DNA from: Burkholderiaceae bacterium
GTDB taxonomy: Bacteria > Pseudomonadota > Gammaproteobacteria > Burkholderiales > Burkholderiaceae
Direction: 5' to 3'
Length of the DNA: 5,683 bases
NCBI GenBank assembly: GCA_022701965.1
Contig: JAKONL010000584.1
Location: 1-5,683, forward strand
Part shown: positions 5,127 through 5,683 of the stretch, piece by piece
Layout: every line of letters begins with the position of its first letter
Position numbering within the stretch: position 1 is the stretch's first letter
Translations under genes and position numbers: made by a program
The notes under the pieces: model-generated
The model's database searches: none
The model's input: only the letters and a program-made list of their open reading frames with translations
What the model was told of the DNA's origin: nothing

Positions 5127-5683
5127 GGCGTGCGTTCCTGCAAGGGTCGGTTCGATGCGGCGGCCGGAGGAAACCCCGGGTCCGTCGCCCGGTCGATGGC
5201 GGTGCGCCAGGCGGCGCGCAGCACGGTCTGCGGACGGGCACTGCGCACCCGGGCCTCGGCAGCGGCGCCGGTCGCGCCCGGCAGGCCGTGCAGTCGCAGC
5301 CAGCCGACCACCGTCGCGGCGCTGCGCGAGACGCCCAGCGCGCAGCAGACCCAGACGGCTTCGCCGGCACGGCGTTGCGCCTCGATCGCGGCGACGGCAC
5401 GCCGCAGGCGACGCGGCGGCGGCACCACCAGGTCGAGCATCGGCACGCAGCGTGCGCCACCGGCCGCCGCGGCGTGGGGCACCTGGAGTTCGGCGCAAAG
5501 GCTCACCAGCCGCGGTCGCCCGGCGGCCTGCCATTGCGCCCTGGTCGGCAGCTTGCCGAGGCGCAGGCCCGGCAGCACCTCGACCGAGGCCGGCGAGCGG
5601 TGCGTCCAGGCCCAGGCGTTGGCGGCCGCGGCGCAGCGGTAGGGTCCGAAGAGCCAGCGCGCGGCCCAGCGCATCCGGCCGGA
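5123..5683 (-). CDS. Dual-specificity-type phosphatase domain protein, probably C-terminal part of a larger protein
   Basis: A Cys-based phosphatase of the protein-tyrosine/dual-specificity superfamily. Numbered from the Met codon at 5674, the P-loop is VCCALGVSRSAA with catalytic Cys111 and Arg117 (the C-x5-R signature), and the upstream MLDLVVPPP places Asp81 as the likely general acid. The usual His before the catalytic Cys is Cys110 here. The reading frame is open to the window edge (186 codons). Met5674 would give a plausible 183-residue protein, but its MRWAARWLFGPYR leader resembles a linker, so this may be the C-terminal domain of a PAP2/dual-specificity fusion such as E. coli YnbD. 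The gene heads the visible operon and overlaps the next start by 4 bp. Given the lipid genes downstream, a lipid phosphate or phosphorylated headgroup is a more likely substrate than protein phosphotyrosine; that is inference. Confidence 0.85.
   Translation of the reverse strand, partial: SGRMRWAARWLFGPYRCAAAANAWAWTHRSPASVEVLPGLRLGKLPTRAQWQAAGRPRLVSLCAELQVPHAAAAGGARCVPMLDLVVPPPRRLRRAVAAIEAQRRAGEAVWVCCALGVSRSAATVVGWLRLHGLPGATGAAAEARVRSARPQTVLRAAWRTAIDRATDPGFPPAAASNRPLQERTP

Noticed and set aside
5127..5534. Extending the 144-residue membrane protein upstream to a 280-codon frame
   Set aside because: The added part overlaps the phosphatase catalytic domain and is Arg/Ala-rich; the ATGA junction supports the short form.
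4491..5642. Long plus-strand open frame (383 codons)
   Set aside because: It covers three well-supported minus-strand genes and gives an Ala/Arg-rich translation without recognisable domains.
1..5683. tRNA, rRNA, CRISPR array, insertion sequence, riboswitch or phage features
   Set aside because: No regularly spaced repeats, transposase or integrase motifs or structured RNA signatures were seen; nearly all bases are in well-supported coding genes.

Overview
The window is a GC-rich (roughly two-thirds G+C), densely packed stretch of bacterial chromosome. The PhoH-like ATPase begins with the segment MILRHTF and then [11 protein letters not shown], and RuvA is a close match to proteobacterial RuvA. 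Together with the base composition these point to a betaproteobacterium, most likely Burkholderiales of the Comamonadaceae type. That assignment is inferred from recalled family sequences, not from a search.

Layout, left to right. (1) The 5' part of a phoH-like (ybeZ-type) gene on the minus strand runs off the left edge. (2) A minus-strand gene encodes an exported DJ-1/PfpI-type protein with an intact Glu/Cys/His set. (3) A plus-strand LysR-type regulator is divergent from it across a 95-bp, relatively AT-rich intergenic region, the classic arrangement of a LysR regulator with its target. (4) ruvA follows on the plus strand only 4 bp after the lysR stop codon, with no ruvB behind it. (5) Convergent to ruvA, with 21 bp between the stop codons, is a minus-strand cluster running from the right edge. 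Its order of transcription is a dual-specificity-type phosphatase domain (open at the window edge), a 144-residue three-helix membrane protein that I do not recognise, a PlsC-type acyltransferase, and a CdsA-type phosphatidate cytidylyltransferase. Every junction in this cluster overlaps by 1 or 4 bp.

Functional reading. phoH and ruvA are housekeeping genes (RNA metabolism or ribosome quality control, and Holliday-junction processing). The LysR/DJ-1 pair between them looks like a self-contained accessory module, probably a stress or carbonyl-detoxification unit. The right-hand operon is a lipid module: PlsC makes phosphatidate, CdsA activates it to CDP-diacylglycerol, and the phosphatase may remove a phosphate from a lipid or lipid-precursor product. 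This resembles the poorly characterised E. coli ynbABCD locus, and the unknown membrane protein is locked into it by translational coupling. This operon is the part of the window most likely to hold undescribed biology.

I see no rRNA, tRNA, CRISPR array, insertion sequence or integrase. The only gene-free stretches are short: 557-634, 1400-1494 and 3029-3049.
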